Positions 35,671 to 44,600 of a DNA stretch of 64,000 nucleotides are shown in pieces. Source of the stretch: Acidobacteriota bacterium. Its GTDB lineage: Bacteria; Acidobacteriota; Terriglobia; Terriglobales; Acidobacteriaceae. Where the stretch lies: NCBI GenBank assembly GCA_021780315.1, contig JAJXYY010000010.1, forward strand, positions 44,667-108,666, written 5' to 3'. Both the position numbers and the translations under genes were made by a program. How positions within the stretch are numbered: the first letter of the stretch is position 1; each line of letters begins with the position of its first letter. The notes below the pieces were generated by a model, which worked only from the letters and a program-made list of their open reading frames with translations, did no database searches and was not told the DNA's origin.

Positions 35671-37425
35671 GTGCAACGATCCAAGGTAAAGTTCGCGATT
35701 CTGATGCTATCGGTGGTGATTCCACCCATGTGTCATGCAGCGCCACCGAGTGCGGCGGTGTCTGGAGTGGTGCGCGACTCGCAAGGGGTGGCGCAGATGG
35801 GTGCTTTGGTGCAGATCGTATCTGGGGATTCTGCTCTGGCGAAGACGGCATTCACCGATCTACATGGCCGCTACATAATATCCAATTTGATGCCGGGACG
35901 GTACCGAGTACGTGCGAGCGCGGCGCTTTTTGTGCCAGCGCTGCGAGACAACGTTCAGGTGCGAACCGGAGCGCGGGCGGTCGTGAATCTGACCTTGAGC
36001 ACGCTGTTCGACACCACCTCGTGGCTACCGGCAGAACGGCGCAAGTCCGATGAGCCTGGGGACGACTGGAAGTGGACGTTGCGGTCGGCAGCGAACCGTT
36101 CGATTTTGCGGATGGTGGAAGATGGCCAGATTATCCTGATCAGTTCAAGCGCTACCGAGGGGCCGCATGTGCGGGATACGGCGAGGGGTTCGGTCTCGGC
36201 GGGGAGCGGGGATTTTGGTGGGGGTGGGGTGCACAGCGTGTTGTCGGTGGATCGGGTGCTGGATGACGGCGCGGATGTGATCTTACGGATTGATATGGGG
36301 AGTGAGTTGGCTACGGCGCAGGGGCGTCCGTCGATGGAGTTTCAGACAGGATACGAGCGGAAGCTGGGTTTTGGTGGGGCGGCGCGAACGTTGGTGAGCT
36401 ACCAGTCGCATCCGGAGTTGATGCAAAGTGGTCAACGGACCGGGTTGGATGCGATACGTGTGGCCAGTGTAGAGAAGTTTGAGCTGGGCGATACGGTGGA
36501 GTTGGAGGCGGGGAGCGCTCTGGACATCGTACATACTCTGGGATATGCAGTGATGGCACGGCCATTTTTGCGTATCAGTGCGCACCCAGCGACGGACTGG
36601 ACGATAGGGTACCGAATGGCTACCGGGCGCGATCTGCAATCATTCGAGGCACTGGATGGGCCACGGCCTGATTTGCCGGTGGCGATTCAGTCACAGGGCG
36701 CGATGCGGATGGAGAGCGGAGTGCATCAAGAGGTTTCAGTCGCACGGAAGGTGGGCCGGGGTACGATCCAGGTGTCGTACTACCATGATCGACTGGATGA
36801 GGTGATGCTGGCCGGGAGTGGCGAACCTGACATGGGCGGTGGGCCAGCGGTTGGAGCTGCGACGGGCGTTGCGACGAGTGCTGCAGTGTCTACAGGGTAC
36901 GGTGTGATGTCGGATACCGCGACGGGTAGTTTCCGCGTGCCGACGGCCGGATACAGGACGCAGGGTGTCAACATTACGTTCACGCAGCCATTGACGGCTG
37001 GGATATGGACGGCGCTAGAGTACAACAATGGCGATGGGTTGGCTGCGGATCCGGGTGGGCTGCGGTCGCTGGCTGAGACGCTGTCACGCCTATCGCTACG
37101 TCAGGGTGAATCGGCTACGATTGCGCTGCGCGGCAGGGTGGTTCGCAGCGGGACGAATGTGCGCGCGGCGTATCGGTGGCAGCCACGAGCGCTGGTTACA
37201 CCGATCGATTCGTATGGGGCGTTTAGCGATCAAGCGTTTTTCAGCTTGTATCTTCGCCAACCGGTGAGCCTTGGGCATTGGTTGCCGCAGGGGTTGGATG
37301 CAACAGTGGATGTGACAAACCTGCTGGCGCAGGGCTACCGGCCGTTTTTGTCGGCGGATGGACGAACGCTGTATTTGGCGCAGTCACCGCGGACGCTACA
37401 GGCTGGGCTTTCTTTCAATTTCTAG
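35671..37425 (+). CDS. Carboxypeptidase-regulatory domain plus outer-membrane beta-barrel, no plug
   Basis: A protein of about 584 residues. A signal peptide (KFAILMLSVVIPPMCHA) leads into a regulatory-like Ig domain (VSGVVRDSQGVAQMGALVQI, LHGRYIISNLMPGRYRV). The remainder alternates polar and hydrophobic residues as in outer-membrane strands and ends in ...LSFNF with a terminal Phe, the usual barrel-assembly signal. It resembles an Oar-like receptor that lacks the TonB plug. The start is uncertain: ATG 35557 opens the same frame but places 40 polar residues before the signal peptide, while GTG 35671 gives a normal one. The ligand or role is unknown. Confidence 0.8.
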   Translation: MQRSKVKFAILMLSVVIPPMCHAAPPSAAVSGVVRDSQGVAQMGALVQIVSGDSALAKTAFTDLHGRYIISNLMPGRYRVRASAALFVPALRDNVQVRTGARAVVNLTLSTLFDTTSWLPAERRKSDEPGDDWKWTLRSAANRSILRMVEDGQIILISSSATEGPHVRDTARGSVSAGSGDFGGGGVHSVLSVDRVLDDGADVILRIDMGSELATAQGRPSMEFQTGYERKLGFGGAARTLVSYQSHPELMQSGQRTGLDAIRVASVEKFELGDTVELEAGSALDIVHTLGYAVMARPFLRISAHPATDWTIGYRMATGRDLQSFEALDGPRPDLPVAIQSQGAMRMESGVHQEVSVARKVGRGTIQVSYYHDRLDEVMLAGSGEPDMGGGPAVGAATGVATSAAVSTGYGVMSDTATGSFRVPTAGYRTQGVNITFTQPLTAGIWTALEYNNGDGLAADPGGLRSLAETLSRLSLRQGESATIALRGRVVRSGTNVRAAYRWQPRALVTPIDSYGAFSDQAFFSLYLRQPVSLGHWLPQGLDATVDVTNLLAQGYRPFLSADGRTLYLAQSPRTLQAGLSFNF

Positions 37426-37617
37426 GTTTAGTTGCGTGGATGGGTTTGGGGAGTATGTAACGATTGTTGTTACAGTGATCCAAACTGGCCAGCGGCTAAA
37501 GCGATGAAGAGCTAACTTTCATTTTTCCGGATAGCGCTGGAGGCGATCGACGGCGGTGTGGATTACTTTTCGCAATCGACTTAGATACCCGACACGATGA
37601 ATATTTGACTGTCTGGA

Positions 37618-40563
37618 TTAGAAGCTGAAGGCTCCCTGGAAGAAGACACTGCGATTGCCTGCGGTTGCAGTAGAGAACGGGCCAGTGGCGAGCGATTGGG
37701 ATTTGCCGAAGAAGGGGGAGAGGATGGTTCCATTGGGTGGGCTTAGATTCTGGTGATTGAAGAGATTGACCGTATATATGGAGACGGTGAAGCTGTAACG
37801 GCGGTCGGTTGACGCTGCATTATGACCAGCGGTGGGTGCTGAACCAGTGATCGCTTCGGCGCCGGAGTCCTGGGTGCTGGTTTGTGCACTGGATGTTGAG
37901 GAGGTACTGGTGAGACGGGGGCCGAATCCGAATGCTTTGCTAAGGCGGAGATTGACGGTGACGTTGGCGGGGCCTGTGCCCAGTCCGTAGGGGATGATTT
38001 GCTCGTGGGTGCCGGTGGGATTGGGGTCGAGACAAAGTTGACCGTAGGGTACGAGAGGAGGAACGCAACCGTTCGAGGGATTGGCAAAGGCAGGCCGCGC
38101 GTTGAACTGATTGTTTGCCGTCAGGTCATTGCCGATGGTGATGTTGTAAGGAGTCCCGGAGTTGAAGGCGAGGAAGGGAGAGATGGCGAAGGCGAAGGGG
38201 AGTTGCAGGTTTCCGGATAGTAGAAAGCGATGTCGAATGTCAAAAGATGTCCGGCCATAGTCAAAGGTGGGGTTGTGCGCGTTGGAGGGGAAGTAGTTGA
38301 CGCCGTTGGTGTCTCCCTTGGCAAGATTGTAACTGTAATAGGTAACTATTTGGAGTTTGTGGAAGCGTGCATTGACGGTGGCTATCCATTGGTTTTGATG
38401 GTAGATGCCACTGGACTGGAATTGATAGATATTAGCGTTGGGAGGAGTGAGCGCTGTGTCTGGATAGGTGTCGAGAGCAGAGTTGAATTCTGGCGCGCTG
38501 ATGTTGTTGCTCATATATTGATGCAATCCGCGGCTGTAGAGGTAGGTGATGTTGGCGGTGACTTTTTTGGAGAGGCTGCGGTCGACACCGATGGCGCCTT
38601 GGATGTCCAGTGCGGAGTGGAAGTTTGGAGCTATGGTGTAGTTGACGGTGGCGGCGTTAGCAGAGCTCGGCGGTGTCGGCTTCGTGGCATTGCCTGGACT
38701 GGTTTCAGCGTAGGTGGGGTTGTTGACGATGTAGATCTGCTGATTGGCAGGTGTAGTGTCGGTGTGTTGGCTATAGTGGATAGCCTGTGCGACATAGGGC
38801 GTTCCGCCAAGGGAGTCGAAGGTATTAGGTACGGTGAAGCGTTGATAGAACCAGCCATAGCCCGTGCGCAGGATGGTTTTGGGTCGCCCATGTGCGTGGT
38901 TGAGAATGTAGGCGAGATAGATTCTCGGAGCCCAGTCGCTCTTGTCGTTGATATAGTTCTGCGATTCCCAGCGAATTCCGTAGCTAAACGTGAAGTCAGG
39001 CGTCAGCTTCCAATCGTCTTGAACGAATAATGCGGCGTCGTAGAGCGAAGATTGTGCGGTGAACTGATTGTTGGAGATGACTGTCTCGCGGTACTGTTGG
39101 GGTGTTCGGTTGAGATAGGCGGTGAGGGAAGAGAAGATATAGTTTCCGTTGGATCCGGCATCACTATAGTTTGAGTCGCGATAGAGACGCAGTCGGCCTC
39201 CGGCGGTGAGTTGATGCTGGCCAGCAGTACCGAGAACGTAGTCGTCGACTTCGAGATCGTTTTGCGTGTCGTGCGTGGTGCCTGCGTTGCTACCCCCGCT
39301 AAGAAATGCTCCGGGAACAGTTACTGTGGGGCTCTGTTGCAGAACGATCTGATCATTGTGGGCGTGGAGAAATTGGATTGCCAGCCGATTGATGTAGTTG
39401 CTACTGAGGACCGTGCTGAGAGAGAGTTGTATGTTGTGGTCAAGTGCATTGGTGCTAAATGCCTGTGAGGCGAGAGCAGTCTGTCCGACGCCCTGATTTG
39501 TCTTCGTGCTGCGATAGAGGGAGTATTTCAGAGAGAGGGTGTTGGCTGCGCCCAATTGCAGGTCAATCCTTGCGGTTGCGTCTGTGCGGTTGCGAGGATT
39601 TGCGATGGTTTGGTTGACTGGAACACCGTTTGGAGTGAGTGCGGTAACAGTGGCGGGGTCGATGGCGTCGATGATTTTGAAGTTCTGAATACTGCGTGTG
39701 AAGACATCGGTAAAGAACGATGTGGTGTGGGTGAGCGGCCCACCAAGTGTGCCATCGACGTAGTACGAGAAGTAGGCTGGTTGAATGATGGGTTTAGAGC
39801 CGTGGATTCGATTGCTGTTTAGGATGGGATTTTGTGAATTAAGCGCGGAGTGATTGCCACGAAACATAAAGTTTCCGTGGAGTTGGCTGGTTCCGGCGCG
39901 AGTCAGTATCTCGATACGTCCGTATCCTAAACGGTCATATTGCGCGGAGAAGGGATTCTGGTTGATACGAATTGCAAGGATGGATGATTTGGGTGGTATC
40001 TGTCCGCCGGTGAAGCCATCGATGTAGACCTCCGCGCCGTTGGGTCCTGCGGATGGGCCAGCTAGGGCCTGCAACTGACTGGCAAGTTCCTCGGGGTCGT
40101 CGGATAGAGCGTGCAGGTCCTTGCCTTCGAGGACGACAGCACTGGCGTTGCTGTCTGGAGACGCATCCATGGGGATACTTTGGGTGTTGACCTGTACTTC
40201 ATCCTGATTGGCATCGATGACGAGATGTGCGTCGACCTCAGTAGTCTGATTAGGCTGAACATGAACGGCAAATGCAGTAAAGAAACGAAATCCTGTTACA
40301 TCAACGGTGACGTTATAAGCTCCAGGTGCAAGGCCTGTTATCTGATAGGTGCCCAGAGCGTTGCTGGTGGCCGAGGTGTTCTGCTGGGTCTGCGGCTCCA
40401 TAACAAGAATGGCAGCATTGCGAACGATGGCGCCAGAGGGGTCGGTGACGCGTCCGCGGATGCTTCCGGTTGTCTGCGTGGGTGTCTGTGCGATGGTGCG
40501 ATGAGAGCAAACGAACGGAGAAATGATCAGGACAAGCAGGATTAGTTTTGTTATGGGTTGCAT
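37618..40563 (-). CDS. TonB-dependent receptor, Oar-like
   Basis: Outer-membrane receptor of about 981 residues. A signal peptide (KLILLVLIISPFVCS) is followed by a carboxypeptidase-regulatory-like domain (SIRGRVTDPSGAIV, GTYQITGLAPGAYNVTV; residues about 35-115). A plug region comes next (EGKDLHALSDDPEELASQLQ, VYIDGFTGGQIPPKSS), then a long barrel ending ...FFQGAFSF. This architecture is expanded in acidobacteria for uptake of large ligands such as glycans or peptides. Being convergent with the plug-less barrel gene and next to the polysaccharide locus, it may import an oligosaccharide, but this is only context. ATG 40563 fits the signal peptide better than the upstream start 40626. Confidence 0.92.
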   Translation of the reverse strand: MQPITKLILLVLIISPFVCSHRTIAQTPTQTTGSIRGRVTDPSGAIVRNAAILVMEPQTQQNTSATSNALGTYQITGLAPGAYNVTVDVTGFRFFTAFAVHVQPNQTTEVDAHLVIDANQDEVQVNTQSIPMDASPDSNASAVVLEGKDLHALSDDPEELASQLQALAGPSAGPNGAEVYIDGFTGGQIPPKSSILAIRINQNPFSAQYDRLGYGRIEILTRAGTSQLHGNFMFRGNHSALNSQNPILNSNRIHGSKPIIQPAYFSYYVDGTLGGPLTHTTSFFTDVFTRSIQNFKIIDAIDPATVTALTPNGVPVNQTIANPRNRTDATARIDLQLGAANTLSLKYSLYRSTKTNQGVGQTALASQAFSTNALDHNIQLSLSTVLSSNYINRLAIQFLHAHNDQIVLQQSPTVTVPGAFLSGGSNAGTTHDTQNDLEVDDYVLGTAGQHQLTAGGRLRLYRDSNYSDAGSNGNYIFSSLTAYLNRTPQQYRETVISNNQFTAQSSLYDAALFVQDDWKLTPDFTFSYGIRWESQNYINDKSDWAPRIYLAYILNHAHGRPKTILRTGYGWFYQRFTVPNTFDSLGGTPYVAQAIHYSQHTDTTPANQQIYIVNNPTYAETSPGNATKPTPPSSANAATVNYTIAPNFHSALDIQGAIGVDRSLSKKVTANITYLYSRGLHQYMSNNISAPEFNSALDTYPDTALTPPNANIYQFQSSGIYHQNQWIATVNARFHKLQIVTYYSYNLAKGDTNGVNYFPSNAHNPTFDYGRTSFDIRHRFLLSGNLQLPFAFAISPFLAFNSGTPYNITIGNDLTANNQFNARPAFANPSNGCVPPLVPYGQLCLDPNPTGTHEQIIPYGLGTGPANVTVNLRLSKAFGFGPRLTSTSSTSSAQTSTQDSGAEAITGSAPTAGHNAASTDRRYSFTVSIYTVNLFNHQNLSPPNGTILSPFFGKSQSLATGPFSTATAGNRSVFFQGAFSF

Positions 40564-40674
40564 GGTAGGGGTCTCTTTAGACCGCAGGCGTAGAGGTAGA
40601 AAGCTGCAGCGGGCATAGTCTGGCACCGTACCAGAGGTCAGGATCTGGGCGACTGGGAACAGTATTGGGATGGT

Positions 40675-42126
40675 TTAGCTTGCGATAGCAGCGATGGAGT
40701 GCATCTGCAAGCGATGCGGTGTGGGGCAGGTTATAAGTGGTCTTCCGACTCCGAGGTAGGTGAAACCCATGGTAGACATTGTGTCGATGTTGAGGAGATT
40801 GCGGCCGTCGAACACAATGGGAGTCTTGAGTCTGCGCTTGATTTCGACAAAGTCGAGTTGAGTAAATTCCTGCCAATCGGTCAGGACGAGGATGGCGTCG
40901 GCCTGATTGGCAACGGAGTAGGGATCGTCGGTGTAGGCGAGTGCTTGATGTTGCAGTACGCGCTGGGTATTGGTGATTGCGACCGGGTCGTGAGCGACGA
41001 TGGTGCAGCCGTCCTGCAGCAGGCTTGCAATTATGGAAAGTGCGGGGGATTCGCGCACGTCGTCGGTGCCGCCCTTGAACGCGAGTCCGAGGACACCGAG
41101 CCTTTTACCGCGAAGTGAGCCGAGGGTAGAACGGATCTTGGTGATGAAACGCTCACGCTGCTGCGAATTGATCTGCCGGACTTGTACGAGTAGATCCAAG
41201 TCGACACCAAACTGCGATGCTACAGAGCAGAAGGCTGTGACATCTTTGGGGAAGCAGGATCCGCCGTAGCCGATGCCAGCGTTGAGGAAGCCTTTGCCTA
41301 TGCGGCGGTCTGTTCCGATACCCAGTGCTACTTCCTGGATGTCTGCGCCGACAGCTTCGCAGAGATTGGCAACGGAGTTGATGAAGCTGATCTTCATGGC
41401 GAGGAATGCATTGGCAGCATGCTTGATGAGTTCACTGCTAGCTGGACTGGTGCGAATCAGACTCGGAGTCTGGTCGACAGAGCAACGTCCGGGGACACTT
41501 GATCCAGCGGCGTAGTAGTAGCCCTCAGCCAAGGGAGCATAGATTGCGCTCATAATCTCCCAGGCGCGATTGCTATTGGTTCCGACAATGATGCGGTCGG
41601 GGTGCATAAAGTCGGTGATGGCAGTGCCTTCGCGAAGGAACTCGGGATTGGAGACAACATCGAAACAGGTGCGGGAGATTCCGCGACGCAAAAGGATGGA
41701 GGCGATCCAGTCGCTGGTCTGGACGGGTACGGTACTTTTCTCGACGATGATTTTGTAGCCGTCCATCGAGTCTGCGATCTCTTCGATGACAGATTGCACT
41801 GCGGATAGATCGGCTTCGCCATGCTCTGCCGTGGGAGTGCCAACGGCAATGAAGATGGCTGCGGATGCCTTAACTGCTGTAGCGAGGTCGGACGAGAAGC
41901 TGAGGCGTTGACCGACGTGTTTGCGTAAGAGTTCAGGAAGTATGTCTTCGTAAATGGGCACATTACCCTGTTGCAGGCTGGCGATGCGGTGTTGATTGTT
42001 ATCAACGCAGATGACGGAGTGTCCTAGTTCTGCGAAGCAGGTTGCGGCCACGAGCCCTACGTAGCCGGATCCCACGACTGTGATGCGTATGCCTGCATCG
42101 CCCTGATCATTTCTTCTGCTCATCAT
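40675..42126 (-). CDS. ugd: UDP-glucose 6-dehydrogenase
   Basis: Oxidises UDP-glucose to UDP-glucuronate in two NAD-dependent steps. The protein of about 483 residues has the Rossmann motif VVGSGYVGLVAA and the catalytic cysteine in GYGGSCFPKDV. The C-terminal domain includes GLAFKGGTDDVRESPAL, and the length fits. ATG 42126 follows AAGGGCGG; a second ATG is at 42123. It is the last gene of a four-gene minus-strand operon (two glycosyltransferases, UDP-glucuronate epimerase, this), which makes glucuronate and galacturonate precursors for an acidic polysaccharide. Confidence 0.95.
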   Translation of the reverse strand: MMSRRNDQGDAGIRITVVGSGYVGLVAATCFAELGHSVICVDNNQHRIASLQQGNVPIYEDILPELLRKHVGQRLSFSSDLATAVKASAAIFIAVGTPTAEHGEADLSAVQSVIEEIADSMDGYKIIVEKSTVPVQTSDWIASILLRRGISRTCFDVVSNPEFLREGTAITDFMHPDRIIVGTNSNRAWEIMSAIYAPLAEGYYYAAGSSVPGRCSVDQTPSLIRTSPASSELIKHAANAFLAMKISFINSVANLCEAVGADIQEVALGIGTDRRIGKGFLNAGIGYGGSCFPKDVTAFCSVASQFGVDLDLLVQVRQINSQQRERFITKIRSTLGSLRGKRLGVLGLAFKGGTDDVRESPALSIIASLLQDGCTIVAHDPVAITNTQRVLQHQALAYTDDPYSVANQADAILVLTDWQEFTQLDFVEIKRRLKTPIVFDGRNLLNIDTMSTMGFTYLGVGRPLITCPTPHRLQMHSIAAIAS

Positions 42127-42173
42127 AGAGTCCGCCCTTCCAGAAACTTGGTTTGCTGTTTGTACGGTTAGGT

Positions 42174-43208
42174 TCAAGCTGCTACATGCTGAGCGGCAGG
42201 TCTGGAGTTTGCGTAATAGTCTGTGTACCAAGCGACAAACTTCTCGAGGCCGTCCTGAATAGAAGTTGTTGGCTGATAACCTACGGCCTGATGGAGCGCA
42301 TCCATCTGTGCATACGTGGAGACGACATCACCTGGTTGCATAGGGAGATATATTTTGTTGGCGGTTTTGCCGAGTGCTCGCTCGAGTGTGCCGATGAAGT
42401 CCAAAAGCGGAACCGGTTGGTGATTGCCCAGGTTGTAGACCCTGTATCGTGCATTGCTGAGCGAGGTGCCATTACTCTCTTGCGCGATGGTAGTTTGCGG
42501 TGAGTTGAGCATGACGCGCTTGATCCCTTCGACGATATCGTCGATGTAGGTGAAGTCGCGTTGCATTTGGCCGTGATTGTAGATTTCGATGGACTGGCCT
42601 GCGAGTATGGCTTTAGCAAATTTGAAGTAGCCCATGTCGGGGCGGCCCCATGGGCCGTAGACGGTGAAAAAACGGAGACCGGTCATGGGAAGGCCATAGA
42701 GATGGCTATACGAGTGTGCAATCAACTCATTGCTCTTTTTTGTAGCTGCGTAGAGCGAGACTGGTTGGTCGACACTGTCTGTTTCCGAGAAGGGGATTAT
42801 GGTGTTGGCGCCGTAGACTGAACTGGAAGAAGCAAATACGAGATGCTCGAGTGTTGGCTGCTTGACGCAGGCTTCGAGCAGGTTGGCGAAGCCGACGATG
42901 TTGCTGTTGATGTATGCAAGAGGATTCTGCATGGAATAACGCACGCCTGCCTGGGCAGCAAGGTTGACGACAATCTGAGGCTTGGAGTGCGACATAAATC
43001 GATCAAGCTGAACTGCGTCTGCGAGGTCGAGAATCTCGAAGCTGAAGTTGCTATGTGCTTGCAACTGCGAGAGCCGATCCATTTTGAGTGTGACATCGTA
43101 ATAGGAGTTCAAGTTGTCGAGGCCGACGACATCAAAGCCTTCACGCAAAAGGCGCTGTGAGAGGTGGAATCCGATAAATCCTGCTGCTCCTGTAACTAAA
43201 ACTTTCAT
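42174..43208 (-). CDS. UDP-glucuronate 4-epimerase (extended SDR)
   Basis: Interconverts UDP-glucuronate and UDP-galacturonate. The protein of 344 residues begins MKVLVTGAAGFIGFHLSQRL (NAD-binding TGxxGFIG). The active site shows ASSSSVYG and YAATK, and YGPWGRPDMG is the signature that separates UDP-glucuronate epimerases from GalE. It lies 47 bp upstream of ugd in the same direction, so the two enzymes act in sequence. UDP-glucose epimerase is the alternative but fits the motif less well. Confidence 0.9.
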   Translation of the reverse strand: MKVLVTGAAGFIGFHLSQRLLREGFDVVGLDNLNSYYDVTLKMDRLSQLQAHSNFSFEILDLADAVQLDRFMSHSKPQIVVNLAAQAGVRYSMQNPLAYINSNIVGFANLLEACVKQPTLEHLVFASSSSVYGANTIIPFSETDSVDQPVSLYAATKKSNELIAHSYSHLYGLPMTGLRFFTVYGPWGRPDMGYFKFAKAILAGQSIEIYNHGQMQRDFTYIDDIVEGIKRVMLNSPQTTIAQESNGTSLSNARYRVYNLGNHQPVPLLDFIGTLERALGKTANKIYLPMQPGDVVSTYAQMDALHQAVGYQPTTSIQDGLEKFVAWYTDYYANSRPAAQHVAA

Positions 43209-43307
43209 AAGTCTCCTTGGATCGCGGTTGATTCACTGCGTCCAGATGTCTACATTGCGGTGATTGCTGGAACGCATGAATGCAGTCGGGGCTAGTCGCA
43301 GGCTGGC

Positions 43308-44552
43308 TCAAGCGTTGGCGACAGCCGTCATGGTGTGCAGTTGTTTTGTAGCTGTTTGGAATCGACCAGAGCGAGAGCGCGCGTGTTCGTTGAATATATC
43401 GCTGATCCTTTCCAAGGCTTCCAGATCTATTCCGTGGGAGGGTTGGAGTTGTTCTCTTTCTTGCTGCAGGCGGGCGGTGATGGTCTTTGCGAGTAGCATC
43501 GGATTCAAGGCATCAGGCAGGATAGTGGTGAAGATGGGGATCATGGCCATGCGTTCAGCGCGGATCTTTTGCTCTTCGACGGGCTTAACCCTGGGGACAA
43601 TAATGGCTTGTCTGCCTACGGTGAGCAGTTCGCAAATAGTGTTGTAGCCGGCCATGGAGACGACCAGGTCCGAGGCTGCGATGTAGCCCATCATATCGTC
43701 GATAAACTCAACCACCTTGATATTGGGGCAAGCTCGAGCGGCACGATGTACTTCAGTGGTGAGCTTGGGACCAAGCTCCGGACCGGCAACGACAAGTGCC
43801 CGAAGGTGATGATGCCTGGGTAACTGCTGCATAGCGTAGATTGCTGCGGAGAGCACATGATGTCCGTCTTCGCCTCCTCCCGTTGTGACGAGAACGAGTT
43901 GTTCGCCTTTCTGAACGCCAATGTGGTTGCGCAGATCTGTTCTAGTACGAGCAGAGTGCTGGCGCGCAACGTAACCGCAGAAGCGCACTTTGCGACGTAT
44001 GACTTCGGGGAATGAGTACTCAGCACACACATCGAAGAGCCGCTGTGAGCCAAGAACGAGTATGTCGTCGTAGTACCACTCGACAGTTTTGTAGCTTCCG
44101 TGTTCTGACCAGGTCTGGATGGTACTCTGCGGAGTATCGAGAATGTCACGCAGGACGAGCATGGTTCTGGTCTGAGGCAAGTTGCAGCGGATGTAGCGAA
44201 GGCTTGGCTCCATCTCGCCAGCGAGTCCTTCGGGCTTTTTGTCGACGAGTACGATGTCCGGTTTGAAGCTAATCACGGTGGAGAGGATGAGTTCGCGGCG
44301 GAGGCGAATGACCTGTTCTATATCAAGGTCCAGATAGCGCACGCCAAGGTTGCCGGAGTCGGAGCGCTTCAAGCAGGGAAGCTTGATATAGTCGATTCCC
44401 GGAGAGACACGAAAGCTATGCAGCATCGGCGAGCCACTGACGATAAGAATCGACAGTCCTGGGATGGTATCGTGCAGGTGTGTACAGATCGCAAGCATTC
44501 GCTTGATGTTTCCGAGACCGAAGGTATCGTGTGAGTAGACCAGAAGTCGCAT
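43308..44552 (-). CDS. Glycosyltransferase, GT-B fold, COG4671-like (first paralogue)
   Basis: A protein of 414 residues with a MurG/GT28-like organisation. The N-terminal RLLVYSHDTFGLGNIKRMLAIC is the family's opening, in which the usual His of the GLGH loop is Asn. The C-terminal donor-binding domain includes VTTGGGEDGHHVL, EFIDDMMGYIAASDLVVSMAGYNTICELL and KPVEEQKIRAERM. It shares the motif order and the SMAGYNTI sequence with the upstream paralogue. No membrane helix is visible, so it probably works at the cytoplasmic face. The sugar transferred is unknown; context suggests a uronic acid or aminouronic acid. Confidence 0.85.
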   Translation of the reverse strand: MRLLVYSHDTFGLGNIKRMLAICTHLHDTIPGLSILIVSGSPMLHSFRVSPGIDYIKLPCLKRSDSGNLGVRYLDLDIEQVIRLRRELILSTVISFKPDIVLVDKKPEGLAGEMEPSLRYIRCNLPQTRTMLVLRDILDTPQSTIQTWSEHGSYKTVEWYYDDILVLGSQRLFDVCAEYSFPEVIRRKVRFCGYVARQHSARTRTDLRNHIGVQKGEQLVLVTTGGGEDGHHVLSAAIYAMQQLPRHHHLRALVVAGPELGPKLTTEVHRAARACPNIKVVEFIDDMMGYIAASDLVVSMAGYNTICELLTVGRQAIIVPRVKPVEEQKIRAERMAMIPIFTTILPDALNPMLLAKTITARLQQEREQLQPSHGIDLEALERISDIFNEHARSRSGRFQTATKQLHTMTAVANA

Positions 44553-44600
44553 CGTATCCTCTTTGTGTGGCTAAGTGGTTTGCGTGATAAGGGCGGCAAA

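Noticed and set aside
37456..37474. Small dyad TGTAAC-N7-GTTACA between convergent genes
   Set aside because: Six-base arms in a gap where neither neighbour starts; such dyads are common by chance.
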